Origin: Arsenicibacter rosenii
GTDB taxonomy: Bacteria > Bacteroidota > Bacteroidia > Cytophagales > Spirosomataceae
Length of the DNA stretch: 64,000 bases
Reading direction: 5' to 3'
Assembly (NCBI RefSeq): GCF_001870735.1
Contig: NZ_MORL01000016.1
Coordinates: 1-64,000, forward strand
Position numbers and translations under genes: made by a program. Below the pieces are notes generated by a model. It saw only the letters and a program-made list of their open reading frames with translations. It was not told where the DNA came from and searched no databases. Below, one piece after another: positions 38,114 to 46,938 of the stretch (its first letter is position 1; the number at the start of each line of letters is the position of its first letter).

Positions 38114-38314
38114 ATGCAAACACGACCAACTACCTGCCCGCGATGCGGAGAACCAGTTAGCTGCGGGGTCAGCGCCATCGGTCACTGCCCCTGCGCCGGT
38201 ATTGTTCTGACGGAGCCCGAACGGGCCTATATCCGTTCGCAGTTTACAGACTGTTTATGCATAACGTGCCTTAAGACCTTGCAGGAAGCCTGTCAGGTGC
38301 AGAAAACAGACTAA
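38114..38314 (+). CDS. Cysteine-rich CWC family protein
   Basis: A 66-residue protein with eight Cys in a metal-binding-like arrangement (CPRCGEPVSC near the N-terminus, GHCPC in the middle and CLCITC toward the end). This is the pattern of the small Cys_rich_CWC family. The start at 38114 (MQTRPTTCPRC) is preferred because an upstream ATG at 38051 would run through the ptrB hairpin. The role is unknown. Its end overlaps the convergent endonuclease V-like gene by 4 bp. Confidence 0.75.
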   Translation: MQTRPTTCPRCGEPVSCGVSAIGHCPCAGIVLTEPERAYIRSQFTDCLCITCLKTLQEACQVQKTD

Positions 38315-38811
38315 GCTCTGGTCAGGGTATCCACATATTTCAACAGAGTCGGCATACGGTACGGACCGTCCATACTGCTGACCCACTCAGCGGCCTGATC
38401 GACCTCTACGCCGATGGCCGTAATGTATAACGGTTTCTGACTATTGCCTCGTATCAATGCTCGTTTCGCGGTCGTGATACGAACAAAATTGGTTTTAGCG
38501 ATGCCGATCACGGGAATTCTGCCACCTAAAGCCTGGTACAGACGCCCACCCAGTCCAAATGATCCGGCATCGTCCAGATACACGTATCCATCTACCAGAA
38601 TGGCGTCTATGTCTTCCTGCGGTATCTTTTCCAGTAAACTTAGCAGACACGGTAACTCCCGCCGGTAGAATTCCCCTGACACATAGTCTTCAATACCGTC
38701 ACGGTCTTCGGTGTACACATGAGCCGGTTCGTTATCCTGCCAGCCCTTGAAGGCAATGCAAACGGTTTTGGCAGTATGGCCGGTATAATACGTGTCGAAT
38801 GCTAACAACAT
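38311..38811 (-). CDS. Endonuclease V-like protein
   Basis: A 166-residue protein related to endonuclease V, which cuts DNA or RNA next to deoxyinosine/inosine. The RNase H-like acidic residues are kept: LLAFDTYY (first Asp), FYRRELPCLLSLL (Glu) and ILVDGYVYLDD (Asp). The usual DGxGxxHPR motif is replaced by DGYVYLDDAG. The protein is shorter than E. coli Nfi (about 220 residues), so it is a divergent branch whose activity is uncertain. It is followed on the same strand by no close partner. Confidence 0.75.
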   Translation of the reverse strand: MLLAFDTYYTGHTAKTVCIAFKGWQDNEPAHVYTEDRDGIEDYVSGEFYRRELPCLLSLLEKIPQEDIDAILVDGYVYLDDAGSFGLGGRLYQALGGRIPVIGIAKTNFVRITTAKRALIRGNSQKPLYITAIGVEVDQAAEWVSSMDGPYRMPTLLKYVDTLTRA

Positions 38812-38832
38812 GTGTGGTACTCGGTTATCGAT

Positions 38833-39669
38833 TTACAATTCCTTGCCGCAGTGCGGACAAAAGCGTTTTTGGGAAGCGGTCTTAGTGGTCCGGACGTGGT
38901 CGAGAAAACCGGATACCAGAATACCGGTCGGCAGCGCAAACAAGCCAACGCCCATAATAGCCACCAGTCCGCCGAGCAGCTTACCCAACGGGGTAATCGG
39001 GTAAATGTCGCCGTAGCCCACCGTAGTCATTGCCGTAACGCCCCACCACATCGTCGCCGGAATGCTGGAAAACAGCTTCGGCTGTACGTTATGTTCGACG
39101 TAATACATCAGGCTCGACACAATAATCAGCATAAACACAATCAGGACCACACTCAGTACCAGTTCTTCCTTGCGGTCGGCTACGGCATGCTGAATCATCC
39201 GGAAGGCGTGCGAATAACGCGAAATACGGAATAACCGGAAAATCCGGAACAGACGAAGAATCCGGATAATGGCCAGATCGGCCGCAAATAACGTAAAGAA
39301 AAACGGAAAAATGGCCAGAAAGTCGATGATGGCCGAGGTCGAAAAAATGTAGCGCAGGCGCCCTTTTACGGGATGCTGGTACTTCTCGTTCTCGACACAC
39401 ACCCAGATGCGGAGCAGGTATTCAATGGTAAAAAACGTGACCGAAAACAGCTCAAAGTCGTAAAACAGCTTTTCATACTTCAGATTGTAGGCCGGTACGG
39501 TGTGCAGCACAATGGCCAGGGCATTCAGGGAAATGACCGTGACCAGAATCAGGTTAAAATATAAATTAACCCCACGGCGCTTGCCATAGGATGTTTCGAG
39601 CGCACGATAGAGCCGGTGCCGGATCGTATGCGTACGGGTTTTATAAGCAGGTTTTTCGGTGGCTAGCAT
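38833..39669 (-). CDS. Voltage-gated potassium channel
   Basis: A six-helix voltage-gated K+ channel subunit of 278 residues. The voltage sensor S4 is visible as RILRLFRIFRLFRISR, and the pore loop has the K+ selectivity filter TTVGYGD after SSIPATMWWGVTAM. The C-terminus ends with KRFCPHCGKEL, a single CxxC that may form a zinc knuckle or an inter-subunit metal site. Its total length fits prokaryotic KvAP-like channels. The gene stands alone between the endonuclease V-like gene and a hairpin. Confidence 0.93.
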   Translation of the reverse strand: MLATEKPAYKTRTHTIRHRLYRALETSYGKRRGVNLYFNLILVTVISLNALAIVLHTVPAYNLKYEKLFYDFELFSVTFFTIEYLLRIWVCVENEKYQHPVKGRLRYIFSTSAIIDFLAIFPFFFTLFAADLAIIRILRLFRIFRLFRISRYSHAFRMIQHAVADRKEELVLSVVLIVFMLIIVSSLMYYVEHNVQPKLFSSIPATMWWGVTAMTTVGYGDIYPITPLGKLLGGLVAIMGVGLFALPTGILVSGFLDHVRTTKTASQKRFCPHCGKEL

Positions 39670-39744
39670 ATTTCAGGTGGTTTGCACCTAAAAATACCAG
39701 GGAACCCCGTTTGCTGCAATGATTTCCGCACTGGTTTTTCAAAC

Positions 39745-39789
39745 GTACCGGTCGTTGTCCATCCTGATCGGTTCATCAACGACCGGTAC
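39745..39789 (-). terminator. Perfect 13-bp hairpin downstream of the repetitive surface protein
   Basis: Arms GTACCGGTCGTTG (39745-39757) and its complement (39777-39789) surround a 19-nt loop, beginning 27 bp after the minus-strand stop codon. Confidence 0.6.
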
Positions 39790-39816
39790 ATTACCAACCG
39801 CGTTCATTAGTACCCT

Positions 39817-42060
39817 CTAAGGGCATCGGTTAGCCGAAATAGTTACGCTTTGACTAGCCGTGCCGACACCGCAGCTGTTGCCCGACATCACGGTCAGGGT
39901 GTAGGTACCAGGCTCCTTAACGACCAGCCCCTCTACTGAATACGTTCCGGGATTCCGATAGATAGTACTAAACACATATCTGCCGGGCGTCGCTACGCCC
40001 GGCGTAGCGACGCCCGGCCCCGTAAAGACGAAGGATGTCCCCGTTGCGACGGCCTCAAGCCGGTAGGGACACGCCGAAGTAGCTGCCAGCAAACTCTGGA
40101 TCGACGCTGAACCGGGCTGCTGCTGGTTCACGCCGACGGCCACTGTCCGGGTACACGTATTGACATTGTCGGTTACCGAAGCGTACAGGATCGTTACGCC
40201 CGCGGGCAGACTGTTGGCCGTAAACGTATTCGTTGCCGGGTTATAGGTACCGGCCGGTTGCGTCAGGGCAGCATCACGGTACCAGGTCGTACCGATACTA
40301 AAGCTATTGCTTCCGCCGATCTGAAGGGCATTGGCATATACCGCACTACAGGAGGTAACCTGCGGAATTATCAGGTCATTGTTTTCCACATTGGCAATCG
40401 GATTACCCTGCGGATAACTGATGGTTCCGTTGTTGATTATTGTAGCCGATACAGGCAGTTCCTGACTGATCTGTGAACTGCTTACCGTCAGCAGACCGTC
40501 GTTGGTAAACGAACCATCCTGATGCGAAACCGGCGCAAACGCCTCAATAATCCCGCAGACCTGATTCGTAAACAGGGCTTGATGACCGGATTGCGTTTTA
40601 ACATTCAGAATAGCCAGCTCAGACGGCGGAACAACGGCCCCGATACGCATCAGACCCGCGTTGGAAAAGACTTCTACATTGGTCATTCCCCGCGTTACCC
40701 GGTCAATATGAATTTCGGCACCTGCACTGTTCATGAACAGCGTACCGGTGCAAAGCATACCCACCCCCATATTGGTAACGGAGCCGATTATCAGCTTGCC
40801 ATCGTTGCGGAACCGGCTGTTCGGCAGGTTCCAGAGGCCATTACCAAGCGCCCGGTCCAGCCGGATGATACCGGTTGTAGTATTGGTAAAACTCCCTGCA
40901 TTGTAGATATCATCCTGCCCCACAAAAGCAACGTCGCCAATCGTCAGGGCCGATGCGTTGACAAATGTTGCGGAACCACCATTGAACACCCCGTCACCGC
41001 CAACACCCGTACCGGTCCGGTTGATGCTGATGTTGCCCCCCGAAGCGTTTGTGAATGATCCGCTGTTGGAAATTCCCTGTCCGGCAACCGTACCCAGGCT
41101 GCCAATCCGGATGCCGGCGCTATTGGCCAAAACACCGGCGGTCAGTATTGCTGTGCTGCCGGTATTATCAATCTGAATCAGACCGGCACCCGTATTTGTA
41201 AACGATCCCGTACTGGTCAGCCTTACACCTGAACTGCTGACAGATGCCGAAGCCCCAACGGTAATCGTAGCCGAATTTACAAACCCGCTAGTGGTAACAA
41301 TGGCATTCGGTACCCTGGTAATATGAATTTCAGCGCCGGTATTGTTCCGGAAAGGGGCATAATTCAGGATACCGGTACCGGTGTTGGCTATAAGGCCGAC
41401 AAAGATTTTACCGTCATTAGTAAAACTCCCCGAAAGATTCCAGAGGCCATTGCTTGTTCCCCGATCCATCCGGATTATCCCCGTCGCTGAATTGATAAAC
41501 GTGGCGTAATTTTCGATATCATTCTGGTTATTAAACTCAATATTTCCGATGGTAATCAGACCATCGTTCACAAACGTTCCTGAGTTATTCAATCCGCCAG
41601 ACCCTCCCGCCCGGTTGATAGTTATTGATCCGCCTACAGCGTTTGTAAAGCTCCCTGTACCTCCGTTCAGAATACCGCTCAACGTAACCGCTACGGAGTT
41701 TCCGATGGATATAGCACCCGCACTCAGGACCGTTCCTGAATTCAACAAACCATATGTCGTTGAGCCATTCAGGCTCAGGCTTCCCGTAGCGGTGATTGTC
41801 AGTGATGCACCGTCTTTTACTTCTACGTATTTAGCCTCTGCCATCGTACTAAGTACCGGCTGTACGGTGGCGGTACCGGAAATGACCGCATTCAGCGTTG
41901 CCGTGGGAACGCCGTTGTCCCAGTTACCGGCATTGTTCCAGGCATTGCCGGAACCGCCCGTCCAGTTTGTAGTCTGGGCCATCAGGGTGGTCAGCGGTAA
42001 CAAACATACCGCCAGCAGCAAACACAGGGCTGCCATAGAATGTACAGGTCTTTTTGTCAT
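39817..42060 (-). CDS. Large repetitive secreted surface protein
   Basis: Function not recognised. The 747-residue product has a signal peptide (about 1-28) and then low-complexity, Gly/Thr/Asn-rich sequence that suggests a right-handed beta-helix, with many SFTN and ITIG-like strands. Two related blocks of about 145 residues (129-270 and 328-475) share GSFTN, GLWNL, FRNDGKL and GAEIHI patterns, which implies internal duplication. The final 170 residues look like Ig/PKD-type modules. An inverted repeat lies within its codons at 39982-40018, coding for PGVAT repeats. No T9SS tail was recognised. Confidence 0.75.
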   Translation of the reverse strand: MTKRPVHSMAALCLLLAVCLLPLTTLMAQTTNWTGGSGNAWNNAGNWDNGVPTATLNAVISGTATVQPVLSTMAEAKYVEVKDGASLTITATGSLSLNGSTTYGLLNSGTVLSAGAISIGNSVAVTLSGILNGGTGSFTNAVGGSITINRAGGSGGLNNSGTFVNDGLITIGNIEFNNQNDIENYATFINSATGIIRMDRGTSNGLWNLSGSFTNDGKIFVGLIANTGTGILNYAPFRNNTGAEIHITRVPNAIVTTSGFVNSATITVGASASVSSSGVRLTSTGSFTNTGAGLIQIDNTGSTAILTAGVLANSAGIRIGSLGTVAGQGISNSGSFTNASGGNISINRTGTGVGGDGVFNGGSATFVNASALTIGDVAFVGQDDIYNAGSFTNTTTGIIRLDRALGNGLWNLPNSRFRNDGKLIIGSVTNMGVGMLCTGTLFMNSAGAEIHIDRVTRGMTNVEVFSNAGLMRIGAVVPPSELAILNVKTQSGHQALFTNQVCGIIEAFAPVSHQDGSFTNDGLLTVSSSQISQELPVSATIINNGTISYPQGNPIANVENNDLIIPQVTSCSAVYANALQIGGSNSFSIGTTWYRDAALTQPAGTYNPATNTFTANSLPAGVTILYASVTDNVNTCTRTVAVGVNQQQPGSASIQSLLAATSACPYRLEAVATGTSFVFTGPGVATPGVATPGRYVFSTIYRNPGTYSVEGLVVKEPGTYTLTVMSGNSCGVGTASQSVTISANRCP
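39982..40018. repeat. 37-bp near-perfect palindrome within a coding sequence
   Basis: Perfect 18-bp arms GCCGGGCGTCGCTACGCC (39982-39999) and its complement (40001-40018) with a single central base. It is in frame with the minus-strand surface protein and codes for the PGVATPGVATPG region, so it may be a palindromic repeat that inserted in frame. Confidence 0.85.
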
Positions 42061-42096
42061 ATAAGTTTTGCTAACTGACAGATTAAACAGAAGTAA

Positions 42097-42531
42097 TCAA
42101 TAGGCATAGAGCCGGGTAATGTGGTTATGTTCGATGGTATAAATCAGGCAGACGGGCTGTATGGTATCAGGCGGATCGCCCCGGGCAAGGCCTTCGACAA
42201 TCACATGGTATTTACCAGCCGGATAAAGCTGCCGGATTTCCAGCGCGCGGCGGACGCCGGCATAGCGCAGGTGCCGGTAGTGGTCCAGTAACCAGGCTCT
42301 GGACTCTTCTACGTCGGCAAGCAGCATGGTGCGGTCCCGATAGCGTATCCGATCGGCACATAGTGTACCGGCCGCCTGCCAGTTCTGATCGTTCAGGTGT
42401 TTATGCAGCGTTTTTGTCAGCTGCATATTGGCCGTCTGCTGCTGTTCCAGCCCCGGGGAATCACCGGACTGACAGGCAGCCAGCACTAACAGCATGTAAC
42501 CGGAAAAAAGGAACCTGACGCGGACAGGCAT
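42097..42531 (-). CDS. Hypothetical lipoprotein, possibly SnoaL-like
   Basis: A small lipoprotein of 144 residues counted from the start at 42531. A longer in-frame ATG lies at 42555. The lipobox YMLLVLAAC gives a Cys around residue 20. The mature part has TLHKHLNDQNWQAAGTLCAD followed by alternating strands ending in LIYTIEHNHITRLYAY, a pattern like SnoaL/NTF2-fold proteins. That fold assignment is a guess. It lies between the AraC/TPR regulator and the surface protein on the same strand, which could place it in one regulon. Confidence 0.6.
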   Translation of the reverse strand: MPVRVRFLFSGYMLLVLAACQSGDSPGLEQQQTANMQLTKTLHKHLNDQNWQAAGTLCADRIRYRDRTMLLADVEESRAWLLDHYRHLRYAGVRRALEIRQLYPAGKYHVIVEGLARGDPPDTIQPVCLIYTIEHNHITRLYAY

Positions 42532-42689
42532 ACGTGACAGACAGGCGCAGTTCATGGTAGCAGCAAGGGCTATGTTGCGGCCACAAGGTGAGGTTAAACC
42601 GGCAAAAAGGGCTCTGCTATTGTGTCAGAAACTTCGTTTATTAGTGCAGAAAGCAGAAAAGCTTCGTCTATTGTTGCAGGGGGAGTCTG

Positions 42690-44594
42690 TTAGTTTTCCG
42701 GCAGGTTAAACCGCCGCAGAACCGCCTTAAACACCGGCTGTGTATGGTAGTTACGGAAGGGTGGCATAACCCTGGTATCACGGTACAAATACCCGCCGTC
42801 GGCCGACCTTTTAAGGTAGTAGAGGCTGCTGTCTGTCTGGTTGAGGCCGGCATACACAACGGCCCGTTCATAGTCGGCCCGGGGTGTGTCGGCCGTCAGA
42901 TTCCGGAGAAACTGAATGGCCTTCTGCCGGTCACCGCGCCGTGCTTCGCAATAGAGTAATAGCGGAATCTGCCCGCGGTCATCCGGATTCAGTACCATCA
43001 TCTGCCGGAAACAAGCAGTTGCCCGGGTGTAGTCTTCCCGCGCCAGCCAGTAGTAAGCGATACTCATCTGAAAGGCGAACGACTTATCAAACAACCCGTG
43101 CCCCGCATCAATGCCGGCACGGGCAGAATCAAACCGGCCCGCCAACGCACAGTTCATAATATGTGCGCCCATCATGATCGGATGGAGCGGATCCAGCGCA
43201 ATGGCCCGGGTACTGTACCGGACAGCCTCGCCAAGCTGACCGGTGGTACGCATCAGCAGGCCGAACCAATGACAGGTCTGGGCATCATTCGGGTTATATT
43301 GCAGGGCAATCCGGTAGGCGTTGGCCGAAGCCTGCCACTGATACGTTGAATAATACAGGCTACCCAGTACCGCATAGGCCGAACTGTTGGCCGGATCGAG
43401 TTCAATGGCCTTCAGCGCATTTTCTTCCGTCAGCCGGTTCAGCGTCGGGGTATCAATTTTCTCTGACCCGATCAGCAGGTGACAGGCAATTGCCTTCTGG
43501 GCATAGGCTTCGGCAAATGTTGAGTCAAGGCGAAGTGCCTGATCAAACCGGTTCCGCGCCTCCATCAGATCCGGTTCCAGCCGGCTCACCAGCAGTTGCT
43601 TCCCCTGGACAAACAGATTGTAGGCGCTGAGGTTATGGGTCCGGATATGAGCCAGCTTTTCGGAGACCGACGGAATAGTGGTCAGTTTCAGTTCACGGGT
43701 CACATCACGGACGATCTGCTCCGTCAGGGTAAAGAGGTTTTTATAGGCCGATTGATACGTATGTGCCCATAACCGGATATCGTCCCGGGTATCCATGATT
43801 TCTACTTTAACCTGTAGCTGATCAGCCGTTTTCAGCACACTGCCCCGCAGTACGGTAGCGACGTGAAGTTCATCGCCGATCTGCCAGATGCTTTTCTGTG
43901 TATCCCGGTACTTTTCCGACGACGAACGCGAAATCACCTTCAGCTTTCTGAAGCCCAGCAATGATGTATGAATCTCATTCATGATGGCTTCGCTGGTAGG
44001 GTCATCATTTGCCATCCCCAAACTGGTAAACGGCAACATGGCGATTGATTGTTCTGACGTATCCGGTGTACGGTCCGACGGCCGGAAAAACCACCGGTAC
44101 AGGCTAAAACCAGTTACCAGCAACAGCAATACCGCAATGACAACCGGACGCCACTGTTTCTTTTTTGTGCTAACCGGTATTGGCGGCAGAATGGTCTCAG
44201 CGCCAATACCGGGGTCCTCAGCGGGTTGTGGCGGGGGAGATCCGGCAGGTTGCGGGGCTTTCCGGTACTGTTTCCGGTACTCCGTAGGGCTTACCTTATA
44301 TTCCTCAATAAAGTAGGTACTGAAATTCTGAGGATTCTGAATGCCAACCAGGTCGCTGATTTCGGAGATACGCAGATCGGTGTCCAGCAATAAGCCGCCA
44401 GCCTTCTCCAGGCGGTATTTCCGGATATAAAGCGACGTTGAAAGCCCTGTGTACTCTTTAATAACCCGGTGTAGCTGCGAGCGGCTGACGCCAAGCATCT
44501 GGCAGATCATATCAACCGAAAATGCCGGATTGTTAAGGTTTTCATCAATCAACCGATGTAGTCTTTCGATGAAAAGCCGGTCATTACTAACCAT
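42690..44594 (-). CDS. Membrane-anchored AraC-type regulator with TolB-like domain and TPRs
   Basis: A 634-residue multi-domain regulator. Residues 5-110 are an AraC HTH pair (VDMICQMLGVSRSQLHRVIK; EISDLVGIQNPQNFSTYF). A Pro-rich linker leads to a single membrane helix (149-170, VVIAVLLLLVTGFSLYRWFF). Outside the membrane an FlgO/TolB-like domain (SIAMLPFTSLG to about 300) is followed by tetratricopeptide repeats to the C-terminus. This order suggests a one-component sensor in which the periplasmic part controls a DNA-binding head. The ligand is unknown. The lipoprotein and surface protein downstream are candidate targets. Confidence 0.85.
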   Translation of the reverse strand: MVSNDRLFIERLHRLIDENLNNPAFSVDMICQMLGVSRSQLHRVIKEYTGLSTSLYIRKYRLEKAGGLLLDTDLRISEISDLVGIQNPQNFSTYFIEEYKVSPTEYRKQYRKAPQPAGSPPPQPAEDPGIGAETILPPIPVSTKKKQWRPVVIAVLLLLVTGFSLYRWFFRPSDRTPDTSEQSIAMLPFTSLGMANDDPTSEAIMNEIHTSLLGFRKLKVISRSSSEKYRDTQKSIWQIGDELHVATVLRGSVLKTADQLQVKVEIMDTRDDIRLWAHTYQSAYKNLFTLTEQIVRDVTRELKLTTIPSVSEKLAHIRTHNLSAYNLFVQGKQLLVSRLEPDLMEARNRFDQALRLDSTFAEAYAQKAIACHLLIGSEKIDTPTLNRLTEENALKAIELDPANSSAYAVLGSLYYSTYQWQASANAYRIALQYNPNDAQTCHWFGLLMRTTGQLGEAVRYSTRAIALDPLHPIMMGAHIMNCALAGRFDSARAGIDAGHGLFDKSFAFQMSIAYYWLAREDYTRATACFRQMMVLNPDDRGQIPLLLYCEARRGDRQKAIQFLRNLTADTPRADYERAVVYAGLNQTDSSLYYLKRSADGGYLYRDTRVMPPFRNYHTQPVFKAVLRRFNLPEN

Positions 44595-44679
44595 ATGGGC
44601 TGTTGTTATATTGACCCAATATAGCCTTTTTGATTTACTCGCCAGCGATTATTTCTAGTAGACGGTAACTATAGAAGCC

Positions 44680-45285
44680 CTAAAAGTAACTGATGTGGCT
44701 ACGTATGATACAGCTGTCAAGCGGGATATCGCCGGCAAAGGAATCGGCGATCCGCTCAACAGGGTCAAAAAAAGAAAGGCCGGTTTTCAGGCAATCGGGG
44801 CGACATTGGGCCAGAAACCGGTCGTAGAAGCCACCACCATACCCGACCCGCTGCCCTTGTTGGTCGGCGACCAGCAAAGGGACCAGCACCACATCCAGAG
44901 CATCGGGTGAAACCGGTTTGTGGTGTGTCAGATCGGGTTCCTGAATGCCGTATGCGTTTGTGATCAGGGGCGTATCGGGTTGTAAGCGGACATGAGCTAA
45001 ACTCCCCCCGCCAAAATCGGTCACCGGCACGATGACTTCTGCCCCCGGCTGTTGCCAGAGCCAGCGAATCACCGGCCACGTATCGACTTCATTCTGACGG
45101 GTAATGGGCAGGAAGCAATGCACCCGTACCGGCTCTGGAAAGGACTGTTGCCATACCGGAAACTGCGCCATGACCGTTCCGGCAATCTGCGCACTCCAGG
45201 CATTGACCGTGTCGCGGCTCAGTGCTTTACGTCGCGCCAGATACGTTTTCCGCAGTGATGCCTTATCGTGTCCGGAATCGTGCAT
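44680..45285 (-). CDS. fau: 5-formyltetrahydrofolate cyclo-ligase
   Basis: Converts 5-formyl-THF to 5,10-methenyl-THF using ATP, returning folate to the one-carbon pool. The 201-residue product shows the N-terminal basic ATP site segment (KASLRKTYLARRKALS) and the diagnostic GYGGGFYDRFLA loop near residue 145. Conserved VLVPLLVAD precedes it. Its start is 6 bp after the bshC stop, so the two are probably one transcript. Confidence 0.93.
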   Translation of the reverse strand: MHDSGHDKASLRKTYLARRKALSRDTVNAWSAQIAGTVMAQFPVWQQSFPEPVRVHCFLPITRQNEVDTWPVIRWLWQQPGAEVIVPVTDFGGGSLAHVRLQPDTPLITNAYGIQEPDLTHHKPVSPDALDVVLVPLLVADQQGQRVGYGGGFYDRFLAQCRPDCLKTGLSFFDPVERIADSFAGDIPLDSCIIRSHISYF

Positions 45286-45291
45286 TGGTTT

Positions 45292-46845
45292 TTAGCTTTC
45301 CAGACAAATCTGCATCCGGAAATCAAACGGGTCGAAATTATGCAGCAGTTTTTTCAGGAAATCCTTGTCGTTCAGGTAGAACGTCAGGTAGTTTTCGCTG
45401 CGTTCCTGCAGGCCGTCGCCGGGAAACAGTTCGTTTTTCACGGCCAGCAACTGGCTCACACCTACGGCCTGATTCCGTTCTTCGGCACGGCGCATTTTCT
45501 TTTCAAGGTTGGTTACGGCGTTGGCAAACCGTTTGGTCTCGGCCAGCACGGCTTTTTCCAGCGTCGGGTCTACCAGCATCGCCTTCTGCAGCATCATCTC
45601 CAGCGCCTGATTCACCAGCTTGCTTTCTTTACCGAATTTCAGGGCGTTGTGAGCGTGTTGCTCCACAAAATCGCGTTTGAGTTCGAACGTATTCCGGAAC
45701 AAATCTTCGGGAGTAATGCCCAGCCGGGCGATGCGCTTAGCGCTTACCCGTGGTACGTACAACGCAAAGTTCCGTGGCATCAGGATCGGAAACGGCAGGT
45801 TGTAGTGGTCAAACACCGATTTCAGCTGCATCCAGTACGGCACCTCCGACGGGCCGCCGATGTAAGCCAGATTCGGCAGAATGGTCTCCTGATAGACCGG
45901 CCGCAGGACCACATTCGGGCTCAGCTTTTCCGGATATTCGGCCACCAGCGTGTCCATTTCTTCGGCCGTAAACGTCAGTTTCGTGTTCACGACGCTGAAC
46001 GATCCGTTTTCCTTACGCTCTATGCGTTCCCGCAGCTGATCGTCCAGATAAAACAGGTTGATGTCGCGGGGTGAAATAACGGAATGGTAGCCCAGTGTTT
46101 CGAGCTCCTGCGTGGTTTGCTGCACCAGCCCGGCCGACGCCTGCTGAAACAGTTCTTCGTGGAGCACCGGCGTAAACAGCTTTTTCAGGTCGGCATCGTC
46201 GGCATCCAGACAAATCAGCCCTTCGCTGCCGAAGAGCTCGTTCATGTAATAACGGGCGGCATCGGCCAGCGTATCATGCTTCAGATAGGCCTCTTCAAAC
46301 AGAAACAGCTTTTCGGGAATGGTTTTGAACAGGTCTGCCAGCTCCGCCGGATTCATGCGGCCAACGGCTCCCTTTTGGGTAGTCTGCCAGGTATGTTTGC
46401 GGCCAAAGAGGCTGAAGTGGTTGATTTCGTCGAAGTCATGGTCTTCGGTAGCCATCCAGTAAACCGGCACAAAGTTGTAATCCGGATAGGTCTCCTTCAG
46501 CTTTTTCGCCAGATTAATAATCGTCACCAGCTTATAGACCACATATAACGGCCCCGTAAAGATATTGAGCTGATGCCCGGAGGTTACGGTAAATGTATTC
46601 GGATCATTCAGGACAGCGAAGTCCGGCTTCTGCTGAATACCGGCATATTGCCGTTCCAGCACACTAACCAGCGTTTGCCGGTGTGCGGCAGGAAACGTCT
46701 TTTTCTGCTGAATTTGGGGTCCGAAGGCGTCAATCGATGGGAACCGGTTGTAGAATGGCGTTAGCGCCGGATTCTGGGTAATGTAGTCTACAAAAAAAGT
46801 CGAAAACTGACCTGTAGTGTCAAGTGGCAGGTACTGACAGTCCAT
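45292..46845 (-). CDS. bshC: BshC, putative cysteine ligase of bacillithiol synthesis
   Basis: Adds cysteine to glucosaminyl-malate, the last step of bacillithiol synthesis. The start at 46845 (MDCQYLPLDTTG) gives 517 residues, close to the family norm; an upstream in-frame ATG at 46914 overlaps the terminator of the upstream operon. Conserved parts are TVTSGHQLNIFTGPLYVVYK, PVYWMATEDHDFDEINHF and YIGGPSEVPYWMQLK. A coiled-coil-like stretch lies near the C-terminus (KAVLAETKRFANAVTNLEKK). It is followed by the folate cyclo-ligase gene. bshA and bshB are not in this window. Confidence 0.94.
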   Translation of the reverse strand: MDCQYLPLDTTGQFSTFFVDYITQNPALTPFYNRFPSIDAFGPQIQQKKTFPAAHRQTLVSVLERQYAGIQQKPDFAVLNDPNTFTVTSGHQLNIFTGPLYVVYKLVTIINLAKKLKETYPDYNFVPVYWMATEDHDFDEINHFSLFGRKHTWQTTQKGAVGRMNPAELADLFKTIPEKLFLFEEAYLKHDTLADAARYYMNELFGSEGLICLDADDADLKKLFTPVLHEELFQQASAGLVQQTTQELETLGYHSVISPRDINLFYLDDQLRERIERKENGSFSVVNTKLTFTAEEMDTLVAEYPEKLSPNVVLRPVYQETILPNLAYIGGPSEVPYWMQLKSVFDHYNLPFPILMPRNFALYVPRVSAKRIARLGITPEDLFRNTFELKRDFVEQHAHNALKFGKESKLVNQALEMMLQKAMLVDPTLEKAVLAETKRFANAVTNLEKKMRRAEERNQAVGVSQLLAVKNELFPGDGLQERSENYLTFYLNDKDFLKKLLHNFDPFDFRMQICLES

Positions 46846-46883
46846 GAAGGAGTAAGGTTTACGAATTATCACAACACACGAAA

Positions 46884-46909
46884 AAGCGCCAAGGTTCACC
46901 CTGGCGCCA
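46884..46909 (-). terminator. Terminator after the mntA-hepT pair
   Basis: On the minus strand GGCGCCAGGGTGAACCTTGG, followed by CGC and TTTTT, forms a GC hairpin with a T5 tract. It lies after hepT and before bshC. Confidence 0.75.
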
Positions 46910-46938
46910 ATCATGCTGTTAATGCTTTGTTAATGTAG

